Positions 33,228 to 48,200 are shown, counted from the stretch's first letter. The stretch is DNA of 64,000 nucleotides from Epinephelus fuscoguttatus (GCF_011397635.1 NC_064770.1:3739826-3803825), one strand, 5' to 3'. Notes: a model not told the origin generated them from the letters alone. Made by a program: numbers and translations.

Positions 33228-36200
33228 GTGAGTGTGTGGAAGAAACACACCAGGCTTGAATACTGAGGCTAAGCTAACAGTCACTCTGTGTTCGGGCTCC
33301 CAACTCTCACTGTTCACTTTCAAGCAGGTCTCTGGGACTAAGGCTCACTTCAGACTGGTTATGGCGTATTTAGTCAGACCCTCATTTTTATCACTGTTCT
33401 AAACCTCATGAACGCCAAGGTGTTCTTTGAACACGAGTCTAAATACTAATTCAAACACGTGAACTGATCTAAAGTGTAGCTAAAAAGTCTGCAATGATGA
33501 TTTTCCCTCTGTCACAATTGTCCCGTTATAGCAAAGGAATTAGCTGCAATGCCATTCTTTAAGGAATCTTCATAACTATATGTTTCAAGTGGCGCATACT
33601 GGCTGATATGGGCTCATTGCAGTAATAAAGGTATCTGCAAATAAGTCAGCCAATAAATGTTAACAGACTGAAGTACAGAAATGCCAAAAATATGTTTCAA
33701 ATCAGTGCCCTCAAGAGAAAAGTGACTGTAAAATATCCTGCTCAGTACATGTCTTGGTTATCTGAAAATTATTAAACTCTCAAATATCGATCAATATTGG
33801 TATCGGCCTTAAAAATCCTGTATCAGTCAGGCCATAATTTCAATTATATATATCTATGGTTTCAATAATCAAAAGTCAAGTGTTGTACTCTCCAAAAATA
33901 TTCTGTCCACTAGGGATGCACGATATTGGATTTTTTGCTGATGCCAATATGTAACAACTCATTCGACCGATAACACTTACTGATATCAATATATCCACTT
34001 TTTTCCCTACCTAATCTTAATGATGACCAAGTCTGTTCTGTAGTGGAATTAACATCATATTATGCATGCATACTCCTAACCCTACTCCTACCTACTATCG
34101 TGATGGCCCACTAGCAGATGGAGACATGAAATAAAATACTTTTCAGTGTAATATTCATTCACTGTGCAAAAAAAAGCCTGTTGGCTGATTCTGATAGTTC
34201 ATTTTAAAGCTGATATCGGTTGATACTAATGACTTGCTGATATTATCGTGCATCCCCACTGTTTACTTCAACTGATAAAATTTGTCATTGTCAAACTATA
34301 GGAGTAATATCAGAATGACACCGTGTAGCCTAAACACTATAATAATGCAATATATTGTATTGTAACTGACGTGATGTATAAGTGTTTCATTTTTCTAAAC
34401 AATGTTTTAAGAGGTACAGCACACTTAAAGCTGGGCTGTAAACTAGGAATGCTCAGTAATATTGGCAAATTGTACTGTTAAAGCTTTAAAATATATAATA
34501 TATAATTATATATTACAACTGTTTTCACTGAATTATAATCTTTAATTTAAGTGTAGGAGTGATGTAAACTCAATTCAGAACCCCAGCTAGTGTGTCACAC
34601 TGTTGGGGAATTCTTAATGAATATGTCTGACTTTTGGTTCCAAAGGTACTACACCAAACGTGTTTGGTGGAAACAAGGCTTAAGAGGTCTTCTAACTGTT
34701 GGTCAATCTGTTGACAGGTGGAAACATTCAGGGAGCAGATCAGCAGTGAGGTGAGTATCTAACATGATAGCCTACAGCAGAGCCAAGATCTCCTCCAGCA
34801 TTTTAATCCGTATTAATTCTCTTTCTTTTATTTTCTTTGCTCCATGATTCAGTTTTTAATTCATGATAGCTTTTTTTTTTTAAATCATAAAACATTTTCT
34901 TTGTTTGCTACTGTAGGCCGAGCACCTGGTTGCCAGCTTTTTCCCTCAAAAGCTCCTAGAGTTGGACCACTTTCTCAAGGTCAGTCACTGTTTAAATACA
35001 TGAAAATTATAATCCTACAGATTTCAGTTCTAGTTGATGTGGCAATACCTGTGGTTACCTGTGGTAACAACAAGTGCACTTATATGGTGTATTCCAGGGG
35101 TAGGCAACCTACGGCTCTGGAGCTAAGCAGTTCTTTAGACCCTCTCCAGTGGTTCCCCGTGGCTTTGATATAAAATTATCTGGAAATGAATAACAGTTGT
35201 TTATTGCAGTCTTCAACTGTAAAAATGTGTAGCCTATCAGAGTCCGACGTTAAAGTTTTTTCCTACTTGCCCTGCTGGGCAAGTACTTCTCAAATCTACT
35301 TGCCCCATCTAAATTCTGACTTGCCCTGCCTAAGAGATTCTTTTTCTGGCTGTGTGGTGCATATTTTCGCTCATGACTTATATCTTACGTCAGCAGAGAC
35401 GCTCAGCCAATGGAGGCAGCAGCACATAAAAAAGCAGCACACTGCAACTGGCCCCTCTGAGGACAGAAACAGGAGAGGAAATACACCATTGCATGCCTGG
35501 AATTAAGATATTTTTAGGGCAAGGCCACTTTGGCCTTTGATAAATACAAATTTATTGGGGCATCACGGCCAAAATGTGGGGCACCAAGGCCAAAACCAAT
35601 GGCGCAATAACAATATGGGCTAACTACATTGAATGAAGACAAAACAATATATGTGCTGAAAAACAGTACTGAGTTTATTAAAACTGGGTGTGCATGACTG
35701 GGGATATATCTCGTTTCTTGTTGTTTTGATTCATGTCCCTTATTTTTTAAGTCTTTGAAATCTCTTCATTCTTTTGTTATCTCCTAGTTATTCTTTATTG
35801 TCCTTTCTCAGCACATTACATACATATGACCCCTCTGCATTTGACCCATCCTACTGTATACACTAGGAGCAGTGGGCAGCCGCAGTGCAGCGTCCGGGGA
35901 TCAACTCCAGTTCTTTTGCCAATGCCAGTGGTCAGGGTCACTGACAGGAGTATTCACCTAACATAGCCTACATATCTTTAATTATATAATTATTTATATG
36001 TCTCTATGTATATTTTTACATAAATCCCCAATATTTAATTTGCCTTTAAAAAAATCCTCTTCCTTCATTTCATTTGACAAAGTTTATTGTATTGTATTAT
36101 ATGTATTAATTCTCTACAGGATCTTGTGTGTTCTTTAATGTGTGTTCAATTTATTAAAAGAAAAAAACAAAAAAAAAAACGTTTCGGTGAACCCTGCAGC

Positions 36201-39200
36201 AAAGTGAACCCTCTTCTTCAGAGAGGATCTTTGCCTCCCAGTTTGTTCCTGGCGGCAGAGCAGAGTGAACCGTCTTTCTTCTCAGAGGATCTTTGTCCCA
36301 TGAGAGCAGGCAGCTGCTCTCCGTGCCCGCAGTGTAAACAACTTTTGCTGGCGATTTGACAGTCACTAGAAGCACATTATGACCCTTTGTAAAAGTTTCT
36401 GTGTGGAACCTGTGTTGTACATGAGCTAACATTAGCGGGTAAGGACTGAGAGGCTGTCCGGTATGTGTGTGTTTCCGAGTCGGTGCTGCTTGCCCAATCG
36501 GGCATGTCTGCGCAGGGTCTGCTGGCCCGTCGGCTATTTTTTCTTGTCCCGGGCATTCGGGCAACTGTTAATGTCGGACCCTGCCTATACATCGAATTAA
36601 AAATGTTGTAACGTTTCACCAACTGAAATGTGCGTAATACATCTGTGACCTGCTGTTTTATACATGACTTCAACGGGACTACAACGGGTCGCGCGCCGGA
36701 GACGTCATAGGTGATAGAAACCAGAGCCAGGCTACATGCTACGGAAAGAGTTTAAGAGGTCCTGATCACCTTCGGTACGACGAGAAAGTTAAAATGATAG
36801 GAGGTGTGTGCCCTTTTCAGCTGCAAGCCTCTGTGTGGACGAATGACCCTGTCAATTCATTTATTCAATTCATGTCCTGTCGATTCATTACGTAACATTC
36901 TTTAGAATTAACTTCTTGGCTTTTAACATCTGATGTTATTGTTGAGATCAACTGAGTTTTTCTAGCTAGCAAACATTAGCCAACTAATCTGTGATGAAGT
37001 GCCGGCTGCCACAGACGTAACGTTAGGTGTAGTGACTGGCTGGATACCACAGCTTTCCGTTTGATGGCTGTGGGCCACAGATTTCTTCTTTCTCTATTCT
37101 TCACTCTATCCGGGAGCAAAGAAAATGGCAATTCTGTTTTTTTTTTGTTTTTTTTTTGTTTTTTTAATTTTTTTTATTGTTTGCTGTGCAGTGAACTTTT
37201 CAGCATTATGAACTCCTAGCCGCGACTAGCGTCTCTCCTGGGTCGAGTTCAAAACTTTCACCCCAAGGGGGTGTAGCCGTTGTTACGTTGAGTGACGTTG
37301 CGTTGAAGTCATGTATCCTCTAAATTTTAGTAGATGTGGCTAGCCTGGAATCTCTCTAGCATGGCTAGCTGTAGACTCCAAATCTAAAAAAGGAAAAGTC
37401 TTTGTGAAAGTAGAGGATTTAATAGTGTGTGGACAAATTAATTTGCTTTCATCACCAATGCTGCAAGCACTGAAGTCCAAGCACTGAATAATTATAAATA
37501 TTCCACTGCAGAGTAGCCACCTTGTAGTAAATTATATTAATAAATGCTCATTAGGACCTATTCACAATGTTGATGGGTTTGATAGACTGTTACCTTTATT
37601 CAAATATGTTTTGCAGCTCCAGACAGATTTTTTTTTTTTTTTTTTTTTTTTTTCGTTTTTTGGCCAATTATGGCTATTTTCATAGTAAAGGTTGCCAACC
37701 CCTGGTGTATTCACATTAACTGTGAAGCAAGCATTTCACACAATGAGATGATAAGAGTCAAAGCAAAGATACCAAATAGACGTGAATTCACGCTGGGTGA
37801 TGTGAATGACGAGAACACACAAAATATGTGTTGTTGCGCTATTACTGTATTTGCAAGTTTCAGTTTGCATGAGAAATTTGTGTTATGCTGTTTTGTAAAA
37901 TCTAATCAGCTTTGAGATTCTCTTGACGTTACTGAGAATCAGAAATGGAGGACAAACTTATTGTCGCCATCTGTGGGCACCGGCAACTTTCTAAATCAAT
38001 GTCAGTACTGCACATTGACAGAGGTTAGTGAGGGAAGCCATAACATCATTGTGAGTTCTGAAAATATGTATCTGTGACTTGTGGAAGCTTTTTTGTTGAG
38101 TTGCTTCTAAGCTAAATGCTCTGAGTTATTTTTTATTGTCAAAGGTAAACAACAAAAGGAGTGAAGCAGTAATGTATTGCTGCAGACAGGTTGAAAAATA
38201 AGAGTGTCACCAACATGGTTCATGTTGCTTCAGAGCACAGAGCTTCTGTATTTAGCGTAATTATTTTATTCCAGCAATAGGTTGTACTTTACTGCAAAGC
38301 ACTTTAGCCACTAACTGCCTTTCCCAATAGCTTCTTTGCAAATGACATCATACATCAGCACGCTGTCCAGATGGAGGACGGGCAACTGGAGGTAAAGCCC
38401 ACCATCACTGCACAAATGCCTATGATTTGTGCACTTTAATTGATCAAATTGGGAAAAAATGAAGTCCACTTCAAGTCCTCACAGAGAAACAGTGGCAGTT
38501 GGGGATCAATAACATTTGTCTTCAGTTTGGAGGAGTGGAGTCAACAAATTTCTAGGGTTCTCACAGTCATGGAAAACCTGGAAAAGTCATGGAATTTAAC
38601 AATCACATTTTTCAGGCCTTGAAAAGTCATGGAATGAGTAAAAATCATTGAAAGAATTAATTTGATAACCTTCCTCAAAATGTAACATAATGGCAATTTA
38701 TTTTCTGAAGCTGTCGACGTACCCTAGCTCTAACATGCATTAATGTGTGATGTATGTTTACCATCATGTACATCTCTTCATTCTATCCTTGCTCTCCGTC
38801 TCTCCCTCTGTGAATGCTAGCTAGGTGAAATTGCAATGACCAGCAAGTAGGACAAGAAAAAATATTTTGGGTCCTTTTAAAAAGTCATGTAAAAGTTTTG
38901 AAATATTGTCCATGAAAATGCGAGGGTACCCTGAATGTCAAATGTCACCATTGAGTGTAGTTATGTTAAACATGCCTCGATTTTGATGCAGTTTAAATGT
39001 ACTGTGAGAACTTCTCCATGATATTAGCCATGACCCAGATTTTTAACAGCATTTCATCAGATTCCTGGGAATAGTTGACCTAGTGGTTAGAAAATAGTAG
39101 CTAAAGTTAGCCAGTGTAAGCCTGACAGCAGTGAATCCATGTACAGAGTGAAAAATAAAATACTTATACTCACATTTACTCACCAGGACAAAAATGAGAC

Positions 39201-42200
39201 AGCAGTAGTTTCAGGTGTGGACCTAACCGTACACTGAATAGTTACAGTCCACTAGATTCTTGTAAACTTATATGTTAGTAGTGTTAGGAGGTCTGGAGGA
39301 CGAGGTAATTTGTAACAACAATTGTGTCCAAATCGGCAAATCTGTCAAGTTGTGGGAAAAATGACCAGGTTTCACCACATTTTCATAGACAAAATTTCAA
39401 AACTTTTTCATGACTTTTAATGACCCATAATATTTTTTTTCCTTGCCCCTCTTGCCCAGCGTTTTTCAAACATATTAGATTCAGACTCTCTTCAGACATA
39501 ATTTCAGCTAGCTGGCATACATGAAGGGAGAGACAGTACACATGGACAAAATAGAGAAACGTATGTGATAGCAACAAAACGTTGTTGTACAGACACATAT
39601 TAGAGGCACGTTACTTCGACAGCTCCAGAAAATGAATTTGCTGTTACATGATGATGAAGGTTATCTTTGGACGATTACTAACAATTTCATTGCACACAAC
39701 AAATTCCATGACTTTTCCAAATCTTTACAATGAACTTTTCCAACTCCATTACTTTTCCAGGGAAATGTGATTGTGAAATTCCATGACTTTTTGCAGGTTT
39801 TCCATGACCGTGGAACAATGAATCACTTTTTGTGTGCATCACATCCAACATGAGTTTCAATTTTTTTGTTGATACCTGCTTCCTGCAGGTTCATTCAGCC
39901 CTTTAATGTAGTCACTTTTCTCTGTATCCAATGCAAGCAGTATATGGATTTGTCACTTCCGGCCCTCCATCTGAATTTCACTCGTCATAAAAGTCATGTG
40001 ATTGCAAACAAGCTATGAGTTAGCACAACTGTTAGCACAGCTGTTCTTGGGTGATTATTGGCCAGTTGCAAAATGCTCTAAAACTTAACCAGTGGCCATA
40101 TTCACAAGTAAGGTAAGGTGAAAATTTGCTTTGCATTCAGTGTAAATATACCATTATACTACAGCAAACACTGGCTGGCAGCTCAGGTCAAAGCAGAAAC
40201 CGTAACACTGGAGTACACACACACACACACTGTATCTTTTCCTGTCAATCCCTCATCGGTATACAGGCAGTTTGAGTCCAGCATGGTAATGGTGGACTTT
40301 GTCAGGAACACTGCAAACTACTAAAGTGGCATGCAGTGGGCACCCCTGATCAAAATTTTGTTTACTGTGAGTAGTTACGTAAGTAGAAAGTGAACTGATC
40401 TCCAAAGCTTTATAAATATTCTGACTCCTTCAACCTTGTTGCAGCAATCAGCAGCCATGGGCTCCTCTAAACAGCTGCCTAGCACTCTGAAAACTAAAAT
40501 AAGTGATGCCCACAAAGCAGGAGAAGGCTAAAAGAAGATAGCAGTGTGTCTACTGTGCAGTGACACCTGTACAGATATGACCTTCTTGGGAGAGTCAGCA
40601 GAGGAAAACCTTCCCTGTGTCCTCACCACAAAATTCGGCATCAGAAGTTTGCAAAGGAACATTTAAACAAGCCTGATGCTTTTTGGAATCAAGTGCTGTG
40701 GACTGATGAAGTTAGAATAGAACTTTTGGAGGCAATGAGGAAATGCATGTTTAGAGAAAAAAGGGTGCAGGTTTTCATATAAAGAACACCTGTCCAGCTG
40801 TTAAACACAGGGGTTGATCGATCATGCATTGGGCTTGTGTTGCAACCAGTGGCACGGGGGAACTTTTCACAGGTAGAGAGAAGAATGGATTCAGTTAAAT
40901 TCCAGCAAATTCTGGAAGTAAACATCACAGAAAAAAAACAAAAAAAACTGAAAATGAAGAGAGGATTGCTTCTACAACAGGACAATAGTCCTAAACACAC
41001 CTCGAAATCCACAATGGACTACCTCAAGAGGTGCAAGCTGAAGGTTTTGCCATGGCTCTCACAGTCCCCCAACGTCATCATTAAAAATCTGAATAGACCT
41101 CAAAAGAGCAGTGCTTGCAAGACGGCCCAAGAATCTCACAGAACTAGAAGCCTTTTGCAGGAATAATGGGTGAAAATCCCCCAAACAAGAATTGAAAGAC
41201 ACTTAGCTGGATACAGTAAGTGTTAAAAGATACAAGAACCTGTGATACTTACCAAAGGGTGCACTACTGAATACTGACCATGCAGGGTGCCCAAACTTTT
41301 GCATCAGGCCTTTTCCTCTTTTGTTATTTTGAAACTCAACACAATTGAAATTTAAAAGCAATCTTGCTTAAAATATTGAATAAATGTGTCATTTTTTAAC
41401 TTTTTACCTTTTCAAGATCAATTAATCTTCTACTTACTTAACCATTTACAGTAAATGGCATTTTGATGATGGGTGCCCAAGCTTTTGCATGCCACTGTGT
41501 ATAGGGAGAACAACTGAATGTAAATACATTAAATGGATGATGTAGAAAAAATGCACACCATAAATACTGTCAAAAACAGGGTCTGATGTTATGGAAGTCT
41601 TCCAGAGCAATAGTTAATGAGTGTTTATATTTGTTAGTGTTTCTCATGTAATTTTACTTACATGATTATTTCACTGTTATAAAACATGATTTGATGAGTA
41701 AGTTTTTGATTTGTAAGTGCCTGTTGTAATGTGTTTTTGGGGGGCCCTGTAGTTTGGGAGTTAAGAAACAGATCATTAATCCCAACATTCCCAGTTTAAA
41801 AACATAGCATCTCTCACTTCCTCATTTCCTGTTATCTCTTTGCTGTTTGTGAGAAAGGTATAACAATGAATGCCCCTCAAAAATACTTGTGTATGTGTCT
41901 ATGAAGTACATTTCAAATTCTTTTTGTACACAAGGTAATTTTTAACCTTTTCCATGTGCTCTCTATCCCAGGAGCCGATCCTCAACGTGACTGACCTGAA
42001 AGAAATCCATTCAGAGATCAAGTTCAGAGTCCCGGAGCCAATTATCTTCACTAACAGCCATGATGGTGTGGACACGGTGAGTCTACGGTAGTATTGCACG
42101 GTATACTGGTACCAGTGGTAGACCGCAGTACTAAAACTCCACGGTACATATGATACCATAATGTACAGTAGTACCGTAGTATGACGGTACCTCACAGTAC

Positions 42201-45200
42201 CACTACTGTGGGATAAGTTCAAAGTCCAGTCGCAAGAGGGTGAGTGTCCATGCGCCATCCAATAACTAATGTCACTGCAGCAGCATATTGAGTGCCAGGT
42301 GGCCAGCGCGCGCTGAGCTATTGAGTATCTTTAAGCAGTGAAAGTTATTATTTATTTCTTTTTACTTGTAGGCTAGATTTGTGAGCATTTTTCTCGCGTT
42401 TGCGACTAAAAATAGTCTTGTGCGAGCAAAAGAAATCATTCAGGAGCACGCTGTGTGAGTACGGATTTCAACCAGCAGCAGAACGGAAAGGCGAATCCTG
42501 CCGGTTGTGGGTTGAACGGGGGTCACAGACAGGAATACGGCAGTCAAATACGGCGGCCATAGTGCTCTGCAGCGCAAGACAACGGCTTACCAGCGACCGA
42601 GAAGCCCGGCTCCAGGGCCAATAATTTCCTCTTCGTTGGTGTCATGACTGCCCAGTAGTACCTGAACAGCCAAGCCGTGGCGGCACACAGGTATGTGACG
42701 TGTCAGAGGAGAAACGAGCCGCTCACATTTCTCTCTTTGTGGCAGGTAACGGTCCACAAACCTCACCACAATCAAGGGACTGTTCTTTACTTGTCAGGGG
42801 AGGAGGGTTGCTGGTTGATTTTTATTTTATTTATTTATTTTATTTCAATCCTCCCTGTGTTAATCACTTATTGATGCTGTTTTTGAAGTATGAATAAGTC
42901 AGTAAGTAATTTATTCCATTGAAATATCAGTGATGTATTATAGAAAAGTGATTCATCTCTTTATAAATGACAAAAGGCACACCTGCCTAATTTTTGTTGT
43001 GGTATCGTGATACTACTCAGAACCATGATACTTTCACTGGTATCGTACCGTGGGTCCCAATTTTGATACCGTGACAACACTAGTATACAGTATGTTCTAT
43101 CAGGTGTGGGTTAGTCATCATGCATCATTCAGACAAGTCATGGATGGAGTGACCTAGTTGGTAGAGAGGGTTAAATGAAAAGATGCTATTGGTTGCATCA
43201 TGGCATTGGTTGCCAAATTGGGGGGTGTTGGGAGTCTACTGGGTATTATAAAAAGCAGGGATACTTGTAAATCTATAACAATTCTATGTGTCACCATGGG
43301 GACACCAAAATGTTCTGATCCATGCACTAGTGCTATGTTTTACATGGCAGCACCATTTCTTGGGCCTGACCTCCTAATAGATATCCAGTTAACAGGGTTT
43401 CTATGCAAGTATGGAAAGTATGGAAAAGTATGGAAATAAATTTGATCAATTTCCAGGTATTAAAAAGTATGGAAAATAAAAAATAAAGTATGGAAAAATA
43501 TTTATGTTTCCAGACTATTAGCTACCACTGTTCTAAAATACTGTTATCTAAAATAGAAAATTAGGTATTTCCAAAAATAATTTAACTGACAGATGCCCTT
43601 AACGATTCATAATAAATCCTATTTTTGTCACGCTACATGATGGAACTGCATTGAGGAAGGGGAGAATAAAAATAAAACAGCTGTCGCAGGTAAAGCAACT
43701 CTAGTCGCAGGATGTGTGTCACTGCTCGCCTGCCTTTCTCTCTCCCGCGGTCCGTCACTCCACTGTCTCCGCTCTGATACTCGCTCTCCCCCAGTCGGCC
43801 TGTACTACAATGCACGTTTAACATAGCCAGGCTTTCTTTAGGTGAGCTGGCTTCACAGAGCCTAACAGCGCCCATCCAGGATAACCAGTACTACAAAGCT
43901 GGTTATCAACTCGCTCTGTCATCTCTGTGTTTTCCAGCAATGAGCGTGTTCATGTGAAAGAGGCGGAGTTGACAAAGCAGCAAAAAGCACGCACATCCAT
44001 GAACAAAATTGTGCAGATGCTGAGCTCAAAAATGTGTAAAGCTGAGCAGGTAAAGAAAAGGCTCGCACACTGCAGGGCTCCTCTTCAGAAAGAGGCAGAG
44101 TTGTTAATTAGGAGCGACATCATCATCATGAACTCATACTCATGCTGTCTCTGTTTCAGTGACAGCAAAACACTTATTTTCAACTAAGTAACAACAGCCT
44201 GTAATCATAGGCTACAACAGAATAAAATAAGACAGATAAAACAGATAAGAAATCCTTGTCAATAATTTTGCAAACATCAGCTTGTCTGATTTAACAGATG
44301 TAGAGACTAGAAATATTAATAATAATAATAATAATTTACAAATATTAAAAGTAGGCTAATGCACATTTAAGAATTATTATGACTTAAGTACAGAATATAT
44401 TTCGCTATTTAGTTTGATGACAGGATGAAATCATTCTTAATATCACATACTGTAATAGAACTTTAAAATAATTCCAGACTGTTTCTGCTACCGAACCAAA
44501 GAGTGTAAAAGTAGTTAATGACTGATGAGGTCTATCTGATCGAAATGATGCATTTATAATCACGGGAGCTAATTAACAATGTGGGTTATTTCTTTAGTTT
44601 TTATTCCAGTTATCAGGTGTCTCAAGTTATTCTGAGCTGCAGAGTATAAAATCATCCACACTGTCAGCTGTCACTCTGAGGATAAAATAAAGTTTACACC
44701 ATTAAAATGCAGCTAAAATCATCATTAGGATATGTGTTTAGTGTGGTTATAAAGCATCTCTCTGTTTGTTAGAAACTGTTTTAAAACCAGAGTGGAAATA
44801 GAAAACTTGGAACAATAAAATATTAATACTGACCTATTGACATATAGCCTATATTGCTTTTTTTTTTTTTTTTTTTTAAACATTGTCACTTTGTTAAGCA
44901 AACTGGGGACTTTTGCTCATGACATTCTCTGGCCTTTTTAGCTTGGTTAATGCATATTTTAGATATTTAGCTAACTGTGGCCAAAATTGTTTACAGAAAC
45001 ACAAAGTTCTTCATATATCTAGCCTCCTAAATTTGCTCCCGAAGTGCACCAGATTGATGTATTTTAACTTTAAAATAGTGGAACTTTTCTTCCGGGGGGG
45101 CATGCCCCCGGACCCCCCTAGAAGTTCAGAGGCTCTCTCTTTTTTCACCATACCTGTGTTTGTATCACTGCATTATGGTACTTGGCTACAATCAGCTATT

Positions 45201-48200
45201 AAGAATGATTAAATATGATGTGAAATATGATCCACTGATATATTTACTCAGATGTCGCATATTCTCTGAAAAAAAAACAACAACCAAGAAGTCTGGAAAT
45301 TTGGGTATGGAAAGGTATGGAATTCAGAAATTGCAAATGTGTAGGAACCCTGAATTAAAGTATCAAATTGGCTTTCTGAAATAATTAATAATTATTCATA
45401 ATAATTATTCATCATGTTAAATAATGTGACTTAATTTACATTAAATCACCTCACGGGGCACCATTCCTGAAAAAGGAAAAATGATAGCCAGTTCATGATA
45501 TCAGTCACATAAAGTTCAGTAAACTATCAATTTGGAATTTTGATAAATAATTAAATTAATGGCCATATCCAAAATTAAAAGTAAAGCCAGAAGGATTTTG
45601 TAGTTCTTGACAAAGCAGAGGTTGTTTATTCATTCACTCTTGTGCAATACTGAACAGACAGCGGGTATAATTCCCAAAATATAATTATTCATAAAGGAGG
45701 CAAAGCAAAACACATATTCTAACTAACTAAACTAAGCACAAAGAGTAAGGAAATTTGTGTTTGGTAGATTATTTCTTTGTTTTAACAATGTTTCTTGGCA
45801 ATAAATCTTATACCGTTTGAAAGCCTGTTTATTTCCCTTTTTAAATGGTGCCACATTTGTGAGGAACATGCATTTGTGGGATAAGCAGCAGAGCTGAGTA
45901 TGTGGGTTGCACCCATAAAAATTTGCCAAATCTTCCCTGCCAAATAGCTTGTTTTTTTTTTTTTTTGCTGTTTATACTTGTTTGGTGTTATTTGGTAAAT
46001 TGGATGATTGAAGTCTGAAGAAACAAGACATATTAGCAATTTACCAATTTATTTATTTAACAAACAGGAGCCTCAGTAGCGTGTGGAAGAACCATACACT
46101 GCCACAACAACCTGGCACTTCATTCTCATGCTGGTCACCAGCCTGGTCACACACTGCTGCATTCTTCAACCAGCATGATCAGCATGATCCCACAAGCTGA
46201 TCCCACAAGTGTTCAGTGGGGTTGAGGTCAGGACTCAAGAGCCATTCCATCCTCTCCACTCCCAAATTGTGGAGGTAGTCTCTGATAATTGTGATCTAAT
46301 TGGCTAATTGTGATCTTCTTACACCCTCTCTACCCTAAACTGAATGAAAATGTAAATGAGTAGACATACAAATCACATGCTTAAAATAACAATGTGTTAA
46401 TGTAAAAGCAATAGTTAAAATTATTAAATCAGTTTAACCTACAGTAGGTTAAGTAAAGAGGCGAGCTAGCCTAAACCATGACAATATGTTTTCTAGATTT
46501 AGATTTCATTTTTAGATTTAGTCTCCAAAAGTAGATCAAGAGCCAGAGCCTTCAGCTATCAGGCTCCTCTCCTGTGGAATCATCTTCCTGTTGTGGTCCG
46601 GGAGGCAGCAGACACCATCTCCACATTTAAGACTAGACTTAAGACTTTCCTCTTTGATAAAGCTTATAGTTAGGGCTGGCTCAGGCTTGCCTTGTACCAG
46701 CCCCTAGTTAGGCTGACTTAGGCCTAGTCTGCCGGAGGACCCCCTATAATACACCAGGCACCTTCTCTCTCTCTCTCTCTTCATGGGTGAGGTTACCTTT
46801 GTTAAAGTCGCCAAGGACAATAACTAAGGATTCCGCTCCACACACAGTAGCCTATCTGAGGGGTATTCCAGAAAGCGGGTTATGTGAAAACTCAGAGTAT
46901 GTTAACCCTGAGATGAGGGAAACTCTGAGTTACCCGTTCCAGAAAGAGAGGTAACTGAAACTCTGAGTCAGGTAACTGAAACTCTGAGTCAGTCACCATG
47001 GTAACAGACTCTGTGAACATAACCTGCTCGCTGATAGGTTTTCTTCAATAAACCCTGAGTTTTTCTCTGTCTCCTCCCTCTTACACGCTGTTTCATTTCC
47101 TCATTCATTCAGTCCGTGTCAAAGCTTGTATCGAAGCGCATTAATTAGCGGCGATTTACCGTCTGTCACAGTCTAAATCCTGCTGGATATTAGTTTGTTA
47201 CTCAGGACTGTCTTAAGTTACTGAATTTATGCACATCAGTCATTTCTTTGGACATCGGTTTTTGTCTTTACATTCAAATATTACACAGCGAGAATTCATC
47301 CTCAGCTCAGAATCAAACCTCTGTCCTTTTTATATTTATTATTTTTTATAACACTGTGCACAAGGATTAGACTGTCAGTCTGTTAAAGCAGCTCCGAAAT
47401 GTTTATTGCACATAATGTGTAGGTCTAATTATTTAAATTTTAAAAATCGGTATGAAGCGTTAGACATGTAGTATCAATGACTAATGATCTCTATCACTGA
47501 TGTCACTGGTCGCACTGATGGAACATAATTCCTATAGCCTAATATTGGGGATTATATGTTAATATTTCTGAGTGAGCAATGGTGCAGCATTTCAGTGTCT
47601 TTAAATTTACTACATTTGTAGCTGAAATAAAGTCACTGAATGCTGTTGAGTCAAGATACAAATAGATGTGAAACATTTTAAAATCTACTGTATTTTAACC
47701 TCAACGTCTTTTTAAGTGCAAATCACCAAACATTATTACTGGGTCAGACTGTGAGTTTACAGTCATTTCTTTATGTCTTTGATCTATAGCTTAGCCTATA
47801 TGTTTTAAATCTTACTATTTTTCAGTTGCTGCCTCCTGTGTTTTTCCCCATCAGATTAAATCTTCATTAAGGAAATGTAAGTCTGATAAATGAATGAATG
47901 TGATATGTGCTGCAAAGGATCTGGATAAGTGCAGAGGATGTTTAGTTGCATGCAAGACTCTGTCTGTGAAAAGCATTAGCAAACTAAACACTTAGCTTTG
48001 GCAAAGCCAACTTACCAGTGACCTAACTGCAAACAATCACAACAATGACTCTATAAACAGTATTAAATCACAGTCAAAAAGTTAAACAGTCTTACTAAGC
48101 CTGTACAGCTGTAATAATGCTATGCCCAGTTGTTACGTTACCAATTCTTGAATGGATGGAAGAAAGATTTGTGGTGTGTAGGGGTGACCCCGAATATTTG

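Noticed and set aside
36154..36564. 136-codon minus frame
   Set aside because: Lies wholly inside the nested hAT-like element, lacks any domain and has an Arg/Ser/Pro-rich chance composition.
42081..42088. Calling GTCTACGG as part of the transposon
   Set aside because: The partner GTATACAG at 43083-43090 and the inverted ends fix the border at 42089, so these bases are target duplication and original intron.
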